Origin: Nodosilinea sp. E11 | GTDB taxonomy: Bacteria > Cyanobacteriota > Cyanobacteriia > Phormidesmidales > Phormidesmidaceae | Length of the DNA: 64,000 bases | Direction of reading: 5' to 3' | Assembly: GCF_032813545.1 (NCBI RefSeq) | Contig: NZ_CP136520.1 | Location: 3,900,001-3,964,000, forward strand | In this document: in pieces, positions 42,168 to 50,949 of the stretch | Numbering within the stretch: position 1 is the stretch's first letter | How the letters are laid out: every line of letters begins with the position of its first letter | Position numbers and translations under genes: made by a program | Notes under the pieces: generated by a model | Databases searched by the model: none | What the model saw: only the letters and a program-made list of their open reading frames with translations | What the model was told of the DNA's origin: nothing

Positions 42168-42582
42168 AGAAAATATCTCTAACTTAGGATGGGAAAAGTA
42201 AGTGCTGGGGCGTTTGGCCTGCCCTGTCATAAAAAATGAGTTAGCAGCCATTCTAAAGCTTGGCTAACCCACTGACTTCACCCCAAGAGACTAAGTCATG
42301 AATTTTTCATCTCTACTCGCGACCGCCTCATAGAATCTCGCCCTGGGGCTGAAGGGAATGCAATTTGCATTAAGCAATTTTTAATTAAAGCTCAGCAGGC
42401 TCGTAAAGTCGGCTGGAGGCTGTCTAACAAGCGATCGCTTCTATGCTGAAAAGGGGGTGTCATACCAAATCCTGCTTGGTTACCCCCGATTCCGGCAGGG
42501 CGCATGCCATTCGCCCCTACGAGTTGGCCTGTTGGGAAGCGGGGGTATGGAACTCGGATTCGGTATCAACCCGTCTGGCATT
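42168..42582. other. Spacer between galE and the VOC gene, with element copy E
   Basis: About 415 bp without a gene. The right quarter is the full-length dispersed element (42462-42566); the left part holds the galE upstream region, AT-rich around 42360-42390. Confidence 0.6.
42462..42566. mobile_element. Dispersed intergenic element, full copy E (MITE/REP-like)
   Basis: 105 bp bounded by ATACCAAATCC (left) and GGATTCGGTAT (right); the two ends are inverted repeats with one mismatch. Between them are GGTTACCCCCGATTCCGGC, an imperfect hairpin GGGCGCATGCCATTCGCCC, CCTACGAGTTGGCCTGTTGG and GGGGGTATGGAACTCGG. No coding capacity and no obvious target duplication. This is the reference copy for the family in this window. 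It ends 17 bp from the VOC gene stop. Confidence 0.7.
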
Positions 42583-43017
42583 TTACTCGGCATCTCCCAC
42601 TTGCTGCTGGTCGATCTCGCCAAAGATGGCCGTGGGATGGCAGTAGTACTTAAACTCCAGCAGGTTGTAGAACGGGTCTTGCAGAAAGAACGTGCGGTGC
42701 TCTAAGGTGCTGCCCGTAAACCGCCGCTTTTCGTTTTGATAGAAGGTAAGGTTTTTTGTCTTGGCTTGATCTAGCAGCGCCTCCCAATCGGCCTCGGCCA
42801 TAAACACCAGGCCAAAATGGCGGGGGTAAATGCCCTTTTGAGGCACCAGGTCGGGGGTTGTGTGAGCTACTAGCTGGTGGCCATACAAGTTAAGGATGAG
42901 AGAGTTAGCGGTTTCGCGCCCTGGCTGGCAGCCTAGCCCTTCCACATAAAAGGCTTTAGCGATCGCAATATCGGCGACGGGAAAGGCGAGATGAAACAGG
43001 ACAGCGGCAGAATCCAT
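42583..43017 (-). CDS. VOC-family (glyoxalase/dioxygenase fold) protein
   Basis: A 144-residue protein with paired beta-alpha-beta-beta-beta modules: VLFHLAFPVADIAIAKAFYVEGLGCQ and RHFGLVFMAEADWEALLDQA. His in FHLAF, His in HFGLVF and Glu in LLEFKYY are at positions used as metal ligands in this superfamily. RTFFLQDPFYNLLEFKYY is a typical end. ATG 43017 is preferred to GTG 43047. The reaction is not predictable; the sequence is closest in style to the dioxygenase-like group. Confidence 0.87.
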   Translation of the reverse strand: MDSAAVLFHLAFPVADIAIAKAFYVEGLGCQPGRETANSLILNLYGHQLVAHTTPDLVPQKGIYPRHFGLVFMAEADWEALLDQAKTKNLTFYQNEKRRFTGSTLEHRTFFLQDPFYNLLEFKYYCHPTAIFGEIDQQQVGDAE

Positions 43018-43080
43018 AGAGGGTGGTAGAGCGCAGTAGGTAGACACACAGCGGGACAGGGGCTAGAGCTAGCCATAGTA

Positions 43081-43707
43081 TTAGCTCACGGGGCCGATGC
43101 GATCGAGGGGCCAAAACCGCAGCCGCGCCCGGCCAATAATGTTTCCCTGGGGCAACCCGCCCCAAACGTGGGAGTCGTTGCTGTCGTTGCGGTTGTCGCC
43201 CATGACAAACACTTGGCCCTGGGGCACCGTCACCGGCTCTAGGGTATAGGCGGGGGGTTCTAAAAGGTAGGCTTCTTGGAGGGGCATGCCATCGACTAAG
43301 ACCTGACCTTGGGAGACTTGCACCGTCTGGCCCGGTTCGCCGATCACCCGCTTGATGAAGGCCTGCTGAGGGGCATAGCCTAGCCGGGTGAGCTGAGGCG
43401 GTGGCGCAAAGACCACGATATCGCCCCGGTGGGGTGGTTGCCAGCGATAGCTGATTTTTTCGACCAGCAGGCGATCGCCGATATGCAGGGTCGGGTCCAT
43501 GGAGTTAGAGGGAATATAGCGGGGTTCAGCAATGAACACTCGCACTGTTAGAGCGATCGCTAGGGCGATCGCCAACACCCGCAGGTTGCTCCATTGTCCA
43601 ACCCAGAGCGATCGCCAGCGTTCCCAGGGCGATGTTGGCTCTGGGGATGCTGGCTGCGCTGGGGTGGGAGGCGTAACTTGGGAGGTCTGCGGTAGCTTAG
43701 GATCCAT
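43081..43707 (-). CDS. lepB: Signal peptidase I
   Basis: A 208-residue membrane protease that removes Sec signal peptides. Cytosolic Pro-rich tail, one membrane helix (VLAIALAIALTVRVFIA), catalytic Ser69 in IPSNSMDPTLHIGD, catalytic Lys119 in FIKRVIGEPG, and the C-terminal box GDNRNDSNDSHVWGGLP. Same strand and close to tamB, which it may follow in the transcript, though 93 bp separate them. Cyanobacteria often have two LepB proteins; which one this is cannot be told. Confidence 0.95.
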   Translation of the reverse strand: MDPKLPQTSQVTPPTPAQPASPEPTSPWERWRSLWVGQWSNLRVLAIALAIALTVRVFIAEPRYIPSNSMDPTLHIGDRLLVEKISYRWQPPHRGDIVVFAPPPQLTRLGYAPQQAFIKRVIGEPGQTVQVSQGQVLVDGMPLQEAYLLEPPAYTLEPVTVPQGQVFVMGDNRNDSNDSHVWGGLPQGNIIGRARLRFWPLDRIGPVS

Positions 43708-43800
43708 AAAGTTGCGAAGTCGAGGGGTGGAGAAGAGTTAAGGGTCACCCTATGCACTCACCTTACAGGGGATACGGAGCCGTGGCTTGGGGCTCATGGG

Positions 43801-46800
43801 CTAGAACCGAAATTCTAAAACTGCGCCGGTGTTTTCGTTGAATTGTTCGTAGCTGGTAGTGCCCCGAATTGTAATCTGATCGGTAATGCGGTAGCGCACG
43901 CTAAACACCGCTGGTGTCACATTGGTGAACACCTTTTGCACCGACGCCGAAATATTGGGCGAAAAGTTAAACCCAATCTCGCCGCCGATATCGACAACCC
44001 CACCCTGCTGCCCCGGCGGTGAGGCCGAAAACAGCCGCAGGTCGGTGCGCTCTAGGCCAGAACCCAAGATGTTTTGTAGGTTATTCAGTAAGGCCGACCC
44101 GGCAAAGGCCAGCAGCCCCTGAAAGCCATCGCCCCCGCCCGATACACTGCCCAGCGTAGACTCAAGAGCGGTCAAAAATCCACCGCTAATCAAGGCGACA
44201 ATTTCGCCGTCTGAGCGCGGCGGGGTACTCGATAGCTCAACCCCCTGTAAATTGACCACGCGACTGGCTCGACCATCGACGCTGGCACGAATGCGCACGG
44301 TCTGTACGCCCGCCTGGGTCAGCCCGAGCTGGTCAATGCGAGAGACGCTGATTTCGTTGCGGGGGAAGGGGGATGCGGCAGCCAGCGTATTGCCAGCGGC
44401 GGCACTGTCGGGCACTGCCGCCGAGAGGGTCGCTACCAGGTAGGGGTCGATCGTGTCATCGAGGTCACTAAATTCGGCGTAATTTTCGTCGCCAGTCAGG
44501 CGAAACTCGGTGGTGAGCAGGTTGATGCGGCCCGAGGGCAAATTGATGCGGCCATTGGGGCGAATGTTGGGAGCGGCCCCGACTAGATCTAGGGTGCCCT
44601 CGGCCCGCACATCGACCAAGCCTGGAATGGCTAGTCGTACATTGTCGGCTAGCACCAGCTGAAAGTCTTCTAAGACTGGCGGAATTGGGTCAAAAATTCG
44701 GGGTTCTCGAGTGGTGGCAAAGCTGGCTGGGGCATTGCCCCCTTCATTGGCTTCTGGTAGGGTCAGCAGCCCATCGGAGAGTGCAACCTCACCATAGACC
44801 AGCGGCGGCAGCAAAAACACGCTGCCACCCACTACCACGTTGCCGTCAACTCGGCCTCGGTAGGTACCGGCAGGGTTGCGCAGGTCGAGAGCAATGTTGT
44901 CGAGGGTAAGCCGAAAGGGGTTGTCGGCGGTGCTAGCGGTTGCGCCAGAAAAAGCGATGCTGCCGTTGTCAAACAGCCCTGGGGCCAGGTCTTGAACCGA
45001 GGGCAGCAGCTTGAGGTTGCCATTGGCAACGACCTTACCGTTGCTAAAGTCACCTTCGAGATTTTGCACATCGAGGATGAGGCCCCTACTGTACACAGAG
45101 CCGACTCGGGCCGTGCTGGGGCCTTCTACAACTTGAATGTTGCCCCGCAGGTTAGTAATTGGCTCTGGCAAACTCCGAGAACTGATGGTGACGCCATCTA
45201 AGTTGGCACTGCCGGTGACGTTGAGGGTGGTCAGGGCCTCTTGAATGGACTGGTTAAGCGGCCAGCGGCCCTGGACCGCCAGATCAAGGGCTGCCTCGCC
45301 CGATTCCCAAGCGATCGCCTGGGTGAGCAGGTTAATCAGGGCAAAGCCCTCGTCCCGCATGCGCAGCGTCACATTGACCGTATCGGCTTCGGGCTGCTGG
45401 TTGAGGCCGGGCATCGGCAGGGGCACACTGGCGATCAGCCGTAGCGGATCGGTGGCTTGCTGGTCAGTCTGATCGTCAACGGCTATTCGGCTAATCAGGT
45501 TCAGTCGGGCATCTTGATACCTAAAGTTGGCGGTAGCCAGGTCGAGGGCATTGCCGTTGATGGTGGCTTCGTTGACCGCCAACTGTCCCCGTACCTGGGG
45601 ATTGGCGAGGTTCCCGGTCAGGGTGGCCCCCAGGTTCATCAGGCCGTCGAGGTTGTCGGGCAGTCGCAGCGGCTGACGGACGGCATTAATCGGCACATCA
45701 CTGACTTCTAATCGCAGGGTGCGGCCCTCAACGTCGTTGGGGTCAAGGCTAAAGTCACCATTGAGGGTAGCCAGGGCAACGCCCTGCTGGGTGGTGGCCG
45801 AGAAGCCAGAGAAGTCCGATCGCAGGCTGACCGGCTCTAGCCGCACTACGTTGTCTTGGTAGCTGCCCTGGGCAATAAATTCGTCAATGCGATAGGTAGC
45901 CCCATTGCTGCCGTTAGAACTGCCCCAGACCCAGTTGGCCCCAGCCAGGTCAAAGGTGACGTTGAGATCGTCGGGAATGGCCCCACGGGCGGTAACGGTA
46001 CCCGAAATGCTGCCCACAAAGTCTTCGAGGGGCGGTAGCGGAGCGGTTTCGGCCTGGGCCGCCAGAATATCTTGCAGCTCTTGAATTTCGGCTAGGCGGC
46101 GCAGCTGGTCGAGCAGACTGGCGTTGCGATCGCCCACCGGGTTGACCTCCGCTAAAGACGCCAGATCGACCTCGGTAGCAGGGCGAAACCACTCGGGCGG
46201 ACGGAGCAGATTGAACCGAAAATCGGCCTGTTCAAAAATTAGGAAGGTCTGCAAGAGATCTTGAATCTGGCCATTATCGACCACCAGTTCACCATTGATC
46301 TGGGGGGTGTCGCCCAGGGTGTAGGTGCCGCTGGCCAGGTAGCGGCTGAACCCCGACGCCGACTCTAGGGTGCCCCCTACCAGGCCAATCACGCCGTTGG
46401 CATAGGTGATCGTGCCCCGCAGACGACCGTAGCGAGTCACTTCTAAGGGCCGCTCTGGGGCGTCGGGGTCAAAGGCGGCGACGGTGGTTTCGGTGGGCAA
46501 GCTGAGGTAACCCACGCTGGGGTCTTGCACATCGAAGGTGGCGCGCAGGGTGGGCTGGCGCAGGTTGGCCACCACCTCTGCCGAGGTAATTAGACCACCG
46601 ATGGTGCCCAGCCCGTTGGTGCCGGCCTGGGGCAGTCTGAGATTGCTGAGGGGAAAGTTGGCTACCGTGGCGTAGAGCTCGTCGCCCTGGGTATAGCCCT
46701 GGGCCAGGGCCTCACCGCTGCGAACGTCAAAGGTTAAATTGCGATCGCCCTGGGCCGTGGCCACCAAGATGCGATCGCCGCCGCCGGTCAGATCGACGGA

Positions 46801-49353
46801 TAGCGGGCCACCCTGGGTAAAGGCGACTGGGCCGCTCAGGGGCGACGCAAAGCCCAGATCGCCGGCGGTCAAGCCCACCAGCGAGGCGTTACCGTTGAGG
46901 GCCAGAGCCCCCGGTCGCCCTCGCAATCGTCCTTGAAAGAAGGCGTTGCCCCCCAGGGGGATGATCGCCGGGACGGGCAGGGCGGCCAGGCTATAGCTCT
47001 CAGCATTGAGGTTGAGATCGAGGTTGGCGATCGTCGGTGCCCCCGGCCCGCTTAGCTGCGGCGTGATCACACCGCTGGCATTCAGGCCAGCGGTGCTGGC
47101 CTGCTGCACTAAAATTGACTGCCCATTCCAGGCCAGGTTGGCGGTGAGGGGCTGGCGCACCTGAGCCAGCTGAGGTGCCCGAGCGGCGGCGGTGGCTAGC
47201 CCGTCTGACAAAAACAACTGCCCCTGCCCCGTGGCCCCCGCCAGGCTGAGATTGTCGGTGCTGCCGGTAAACCGAAAGCTCCCCTCGGCGGTGCCCTGGA
47301 GATCGGGGGCGAAGGCGGCCATTTGCAGATCGCGACCCTGGACGGTGGCATTCCACTGGCCCCCGGTTAGGGTGGCCTGGGTGAGCACGGTGCCCCCGGC
47401 GGCTGTTGCCTGGGCTGTCCCCTGCCCCTGAATGCTGCGCAGACCGGCCTCGCCTAGGGTGCCGACCAGCTCAGCCTCGCCGGTGATGCTGCCGCCGATG
47501 CCCGCGCCGAGTTGATCAAGCTGTAGATCGACCGCCCGGAGGGTAGACTGCCAACGGCGATCGGCTAGCCCCAGGCTGCCATTGGCGACTACGGTACCCC
47601 CGGCCACCTGCACAAAGGTATCGGTAAACCCCAGGGCATTGTCGGCCAGCCGCACGGTGCCCTGGGCTGGGTAGGTGCCCAGGGGGGCGCGCCAGCGGGC
47701 ACTACCCACCAGTTGGCCCACGGGGCCAGCCACTTCGGCATCGACAAACATCGGCCCGAGATCGACGTTGTCGGGCAGGCCATAGCGTCGGCCAATGGCG
47801 GTAGCCGGCAGGCGATCGCCGGTCATCGTTAGTGAGAGCTGTCCTGGCTCCCCAAAGGTAAATAGGCCACTGCCTGCGATCGCCCCGCCGTCTTGAGGAC
47901 TGGCCTGGAAGCTGTCAATGGCTAGATTGGGGGCGCGGAGGGTAGTGCTGGCCCGCAGGTCAGAGAAGGGCACCTGGTCGATCACAATGGTGCTCTGGGA
48001 GATAATGTCGCTGGCGATCACAGGCCGATTTAGCGGCCCGGTCATGGTGACATTGGCTAAAAACGTGCCCACCGTAGACACCGGCATAGCCACATCAAAC
48101 AGCTCAGAGATTTGGGCCACCGTAAAGGGATTCACCTGCCCACTCAGGTCGTAACCCTCGTCAAAACTGAGGATGCCGCCTGCCTCTGCGGTCAAGGTGC
48201 CTAGGCTGGCAGTTACCCCCTCAAACTCGATCTCTCGGCCTCTAAATCGCACATCGCCCTGAAGATTTTGCAGCGGTTCTGGCAGACCGCGCGTGATTAC
48301 AGACCCCTCCGTGACCCGTGCCGTACCCACAATGGTCGTCGGCACGCCACGACCACTTTCGATATCGACCTGGCCGCTGACAAAGCCACTGGGAAACTGC
48401 ACCGGCAACGGATTGTCTAAAAAAGAATCGACCAGCGGCATGATGTCGGTGGCTCTGGCCGCCTGGGTGCGCAAGTTGATGTTGGCGCGCAGGCCGGGGC
48501 CGGGTACCTCTGTAGCGTCGGCGCTGGCACTGGGAGCATCTTGGGGCGGCGGTAGCAGCACGGCCCCTTTCAGGTTGAGACTGCCCCCTTGCAGGGAGTT
48601 GCCGCTTAGGGCCAGATTGAGCTGCTGGGTCTCTAGGGGAGAGTTGGGGTCGTCGGGGACTTCAACGAGAGCGTTGGTAAATTCGAGCTGACCCTGGATA
48701 TCGGCGATCGCCACCTGCACCGGCTCTACGTCATCGGCCACGTAGGGCACCATGGTGAGCTGGCCATCGTTGACGTTGATCGTGGCGATCCGAACGTCCA
48801 CAAACGGATCGCGATCGGGGTCGCGATCGGGCAAATTGATTTCCAGATCAAACCATTCCCCCTCGGCATTTTGCTCTAGGTAGAGGTTCCCCTGATCTAG
48901 GGTGAGGCTGAGGGGCAGCTCTCGCCGCCACAGATCGAGGAGCCGAAAGCTGACCTCCACCCCTTCTAGCGATAGCGTATCGGGATCGCTGGGAGTCGGT
49001 GGCAGGGTCGATGGCCCCAGTCGCACCCCCGACAGCCCTATCCCTTCCACCGGCCCCAGCTCGACCGGGCGACTGATCACCTCGGTTAGCTCACTTTCTA
49101 GCCAGGGCACGAGATTGTGTCGGGTCCATAGCCAGCCGCCCAGGGCTACGGCTCCGCCTAGCACCAGCCCAGCACCGAGCACCGAGCCTGCTACCAACCA
49201 GCGGCGACCGCTTGCCTGAGAATCTAGATCGAACTCTTCTAGATCAGACTCTTCTGGGCCAAGCTCTTCTGGGTCGGTGGGAGAAAACTCCTCTGGTGCT
49301 TGAGCCGAGTCTTCTGGCTCTTGAGCCGGGTCTGGTTTTTGGGAAGGGGTCAT
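43801..49353 (-). CDS. tamB: Translocation and assembly module protein TamB (DUF490, AsmA-like)
   Basis: An 1850-residue envelope protein. An acidic N-terminal ~50 residues is followed by a single membrane anchor (VAGSVLGAGLVLGGAVALGGWLW), then ~1300 residues of repeating beta-strand sequence expected to form a long hydrophobic-groove bridge, and a C-terminal TamB domain (about 1430-1850; segments RINLPSGRINLLTTEFRLTG, GFNFSPNISASVQKVF and the terminal VLEFRF, ending in an outer-membrane-type aromatic residue). Such bridge proteins link inner and outer membranes for protein insertion or lipid transport; cyanobacterial members are often near Omp85 genes, but none is here. Start ATG 49353. Confidence 0.93.
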   Translation of the reverse strand: MTPSQKPDPAQEPEDSAQAPEEFSPTDPEELGPEESDLEEFDLDSQASGRRWLVAGSVLGAGLVLGGAVALGGWLWTRHNLVPWLESELTEVISRPVELGPVEGIGLSGVRLGPSTLPPTPSDPDTLSLEGVEVSFRLLDLWRRELPLSLTLDQGNLYLEQNAEGEWFDLEINLPDRDPDRDPFVDVRIATINVNDGQLTMVPYVADDVEPVQVAIADIQGQLEFTNALVEVPDDPNSPLETQQLNLALSGNSLQGGSLNLKGAVLLPPPQDAPSASADATEVPGPGLRANINLRTQAARATDIMPLVDSFLDNPLPVQFPSGFVSGQVDIESGRGVPTTIVGTARVTEGSVITRGLPEPLQNLQGDVRFRGREIEFEGVTASLGTLTAEAGGILSFDEGYDLSGQVNPFTVAQISELFDVAMPVSTVGTFLANVTMTGPLNRPVIASDIISQSTIVIDQVPFSDLRASTTLRAPNLAIDSFQASPQDGGAIAGSGLFTFGEPGQLSLTMTGDRLPATAIGRRYGLPDNVDLGPMFVDAEVAGPVGQLVGSARWRAPLGTYPAQGTVRLADNALGFTDTFVQVAGGTVVANGSLGLADRRWQSTLRAVDLQLDQLGAGIGGSITGEAELVGTLGEAGLRSIQGQGTAQATAAGGTVLTQATLTGGQWNATVQGRDLQMAAFAPDLQGTAEGSFRFTGSTDNLSLAGATGQGQLFLSDGLATAAARAPQLAQVRQPLTANLAWNGQSILVQQASTAGLNASGVITPQLSGPGAPTIANLDLNLNAESYSLAALPVPAIIPLGGNAFFQGRLRGRPGALALNGNASLVGLTAGDLGFASPLSGPVAFTQGGPLSVDLTGGGDRILVATAQGDRNLTFDVRSGEALAQGYTQGDELYATVANFPLSNLRLPQAGTNGLGTIGGLITSAEVVANLRQPTLRATFDVQDPSVGYLSLPTETTVAAFDPDAPERPLEVTRYGRLRGTITYANGVIGLVGGTLESASGFSRYLASGTYTLGDTPQINGELVVDNGQIQDLLQTFLIFEQADFRFNLLRPPEWFRPATEVDLASLAEVNPVGDRNASLLDQLRRLAEIQELQDILAAQAETAPLPPLEDFVGSISGTVTARGAIPDDLNVTFDLAGANWVWGSSNGSNGATYRIDEFIAQGSYQDNVVRLEPVSLRSDFSGFSATTQQGVALATLNGDFSLDPNDVEGRTLRLEVSDVPINAVRQPLRLPDNLDGLMNLGATLTGNLANPQVRGQLAVNEATINGNALDLATANFRYQDARLNLISRIAVDDQTDQQATDPLRLIASVPLPMPGLNQQPEADTVNVTLRMRDEGFALINLLTQAIAWESGEAALDLAVQGRWPLNQSIQEALTTLNVTGSANLDGVTISSRSLPEPITNLRGNIQVVEGPSTARVGSVYSRGLILDVQNLEGDFSNGKVVANGNLKLLPSVQDLAPGLFDNGSIAFSGATASTADNPFRLTLDNIALDLRNPAGTYRGRVDGNVVVGGSVFLLPPLVYGEVALSDGLLTLPEANEGGNAPASFATTREPRIFDPIPPVLEDFQLVLADNVRLAIPGLVDVRAEGTLDLVGAAPNIRPNGRINLPSGRINLLTTEFRLTGDENYAEFSDLDDTIDPYLVATLSAAVPDSAAAGNTLAAASPFPRNEISVSRIDQLGLTQAGVQTVRIRASVDGRASRVVNLQGVELSSTPPRSDGEIVALISGGFLTALESTLGSVSGGGDGFQGLLAFAGSALLNNLQNILGSGLERTDLRLFSASPPGQQGGVVDIGGEIGFNFSPNISASVQKVFTNVTPAVFSVRYRITDQITIRGTTSYEQFNENTGAVLEFRF

Positions 49354-49585
49354 ACCCGTTTACGCCACCGCAAAACACCCACCAATAGTAATGAACTCCC
49401 CAGCATCTGCCCACCACCTGCAACGAAGGTATGTAATCGCCCAAAGGGTAGGTGAGGAGGTGTTGCCCCTTGGGTTTGGCCGTTTAAATCGTTTGCACTC
49501 AATCCTGATCATAGACGCTAGGTCTGGCAATTTGTTCACGCTGCTCTGGCCCGCTAAAGTAAACAAGTAATGCTGTTGGTGAGAT

Positions 49586-49984
49586 ATGGCTATGGTGGTG
49601 TACGTGCTGTTATTTAACGCTCGCACCGAAAACGAAGGTATCCACACTCTGAATGTAGATGGCCAGGATGTGGTGCTGATGTTTGAGCATGAAGACGATG
49701 CCACTCGTTTTGGCTTGATGCTAGAGGCCCAAGACTTTCCAGAGTCTACTGTTGAGGGCATGGACCAAGCCGAGATCGAAGAATTTTGCGAATCGGCAGG
49801 CTACAGCTGTCGTCTGGTTCCCCAGGGATCGTTGGCGATGCCTCCGGAACAAAATGTGGAGCAGACCACCTGGAACCCCGACGATCCAGACGCATCGCTC
49901 CCGGTGGCCCCCACCGCAGACGCCAGCGACGTCTCCCAGGCGGAACTCGATCGCCTGCGTCAGCAGTTTGAGAAATTGCTCTAG
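49586..49984 (+). CDS. DUF3110 domain protein
   Basis: A 132-residue soluble protein. The N-terminal ~85 residues (VYVLLFNARTENEGIHTLNVDGQDVVLMFEHEDDATRFGLMLEAQDFPESTVEGMD) form the DUF3110 domain found in cyanobacteria and plant plastids. A variable linker and a short amphipathic C-terminal helix (SQAELDRLRQQFEKLL) follow. Start ATG 49586, or ATG 49592. The function is not known. It ends 9 bp before the next gene, so the two are probably cotranscribed. Confidence 0.88.
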   Translation: MAMVVYVLLFNARTENEGIHTLNVDGQDVVLMFEHEDDATRFGLMLEAQDFPESTVEGMDQAEIEEFCESAGYSCRLVPQGSLAMPPEQNVEQTTWNPDDPDASLPVAPTADASDVSQAELDRLRQQFEKLL

Positions 49985-49993
49985 GTCACTCCA

Positions 49994-50929
49994 ATGACGC
50001 TGCCCCTGTCTACCCTAATTGACCGTGCCCGTCAGGGCGATGCTTGCGCGATCGCCCAGCTAATCACCCGTTCGCTGGCCAACCAGGGCGTAGTAGCACG
50101 GGGGCAGTGGCAAGGCACGCAGCTGATCTTCGACCTTGAGGCCGACCGCCCTGTGGCCCAACGCCAGGTGGTGCCCCATATTTGTCGGGGGCTAGAGCGC
50201 CTAGAGCTGACCTGCCCAATCGATACGGTGTCGGTAATCGCCCGGCGGACGGATCAAGCGGCGATTGACTGGCGCGAAAGCTTTAGTTTGCAGACCGGGG
50301 TAGGGTTGGCTGTGGCTGGGCCAGAGCCCAGCGATGCCCCCGAAGATCCGGTGCTGAGCGATCGCCGTAGACCCGACCGTGACTCCTCTGCGTCTGGGTC
50401 ACCCGTCCCATTTTCTGTTCCGCCCTCGCTGCTGCCACCGGATCGGGTAGTTTCAACCTTCCATGCTGAGACGACCGAATCAGACACTCCGGCTCCCCCC
50501 GCCCCCAACCCCGATCTGAAGCCGTCTGCCTTGTCAGGTAAGACTCTGGCGGCCCTGATGCATCTCACTCCCCTGCTGAGCTATCTGGTGGTGGGTAGTC
50601 AGTGGCTAGGGGGATGGCCGTTGTTTTGGGGAGGCTCCTTCCTGCTGCCCTGGCGGGTAGTCGCTCCCCTGGTGCTGGTGTTGCTGCCAGGGCTTGCCTC
50701 TAGGCCTGGTTATGCCGACATGCAAAACCAGGCTAAGGCGGCACTCAACTTTCAGCTCACGCTGCTGATTGCCTGGGTTGTGACCATTGCGCTGATGTTT
50801 GTTTTGGTGGGCTTTTTGCTGGTGGTGCCCCTGGCGCTGATCGAAATAGTCAGCTGCATTGTGGCGGCGGTGCGGGCTTCGGAGGGCAAGGCGGCTCGCT
50901 ATGCGGTAGCCATTCGGTTTGTGCGCTAG
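49994..50929 (+). CDS. Cyanobacterial protein with N-terminal GDAxAIA module and C-terminal DUF4870-like membrane domain
   Basis: A 311-residue protein. Residues 1-100 (LIDRARQGDACAIAQLITRSLANQGV to IDWRESFSLQTG) match a module I recognise at the start of many cyanobacterial proteins of unknown function. Residues about 105-180 are Pro/Ser-rich and disordered-looking. The last 130 residues have three to four helices (LAALMHLTPLLSYLVVGSQW, NFQLTLLIAWVVTIALMFVLVGFLLVVPLALIEIV) in the pattern of the Tic20/DUF4870 group. It is likely cotranscribed with the DUF3110 gene 9 bp upstream and perhaps murQ 20 bp downstream. Confidence 0.75.
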   Translation: MTLPLSTLIDRARQGDACAIAQLITRSLANQGVVARGQWQGTQLIFDLEADRPVAQRQVVPHICRGLERLELTCPIDTVSVIARRTDQAAIDWRESFSLQTGVGLAVAGPEPSDAPEDPVLSDRRRPDRDSSASGSPVPFSVPPSLLPPDRVVSTFHAETTESDTPAPPAPNPDLKPSALSGKTLAALMHLTPLLSYLVVGSQWLGGWPLFWGGSFLLPWRVVAPLVLVLLPGLASRPGYADMQNQAKAALNFQLTLLIAWVVTIALMFVLVGFLLVVPLALIEIVSCIVAAVRASEGKAARYAVAIRFVR

Positions 50930-50949
50930 GCCCGCCATCTTCTACATTA

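Noticed and set aside
43551-43580. Clustered GCGATCGC octamers in lepB as a special site
   Set aside because: These are HIP1 sites, abundant throughout cyanobacterial genomes and across this whole window.
43922-49219. Many plus-strand frames opposite tamB
   Set aside because: All are antisense to a continuous 1850-residue gene with recognisable TamB ends.
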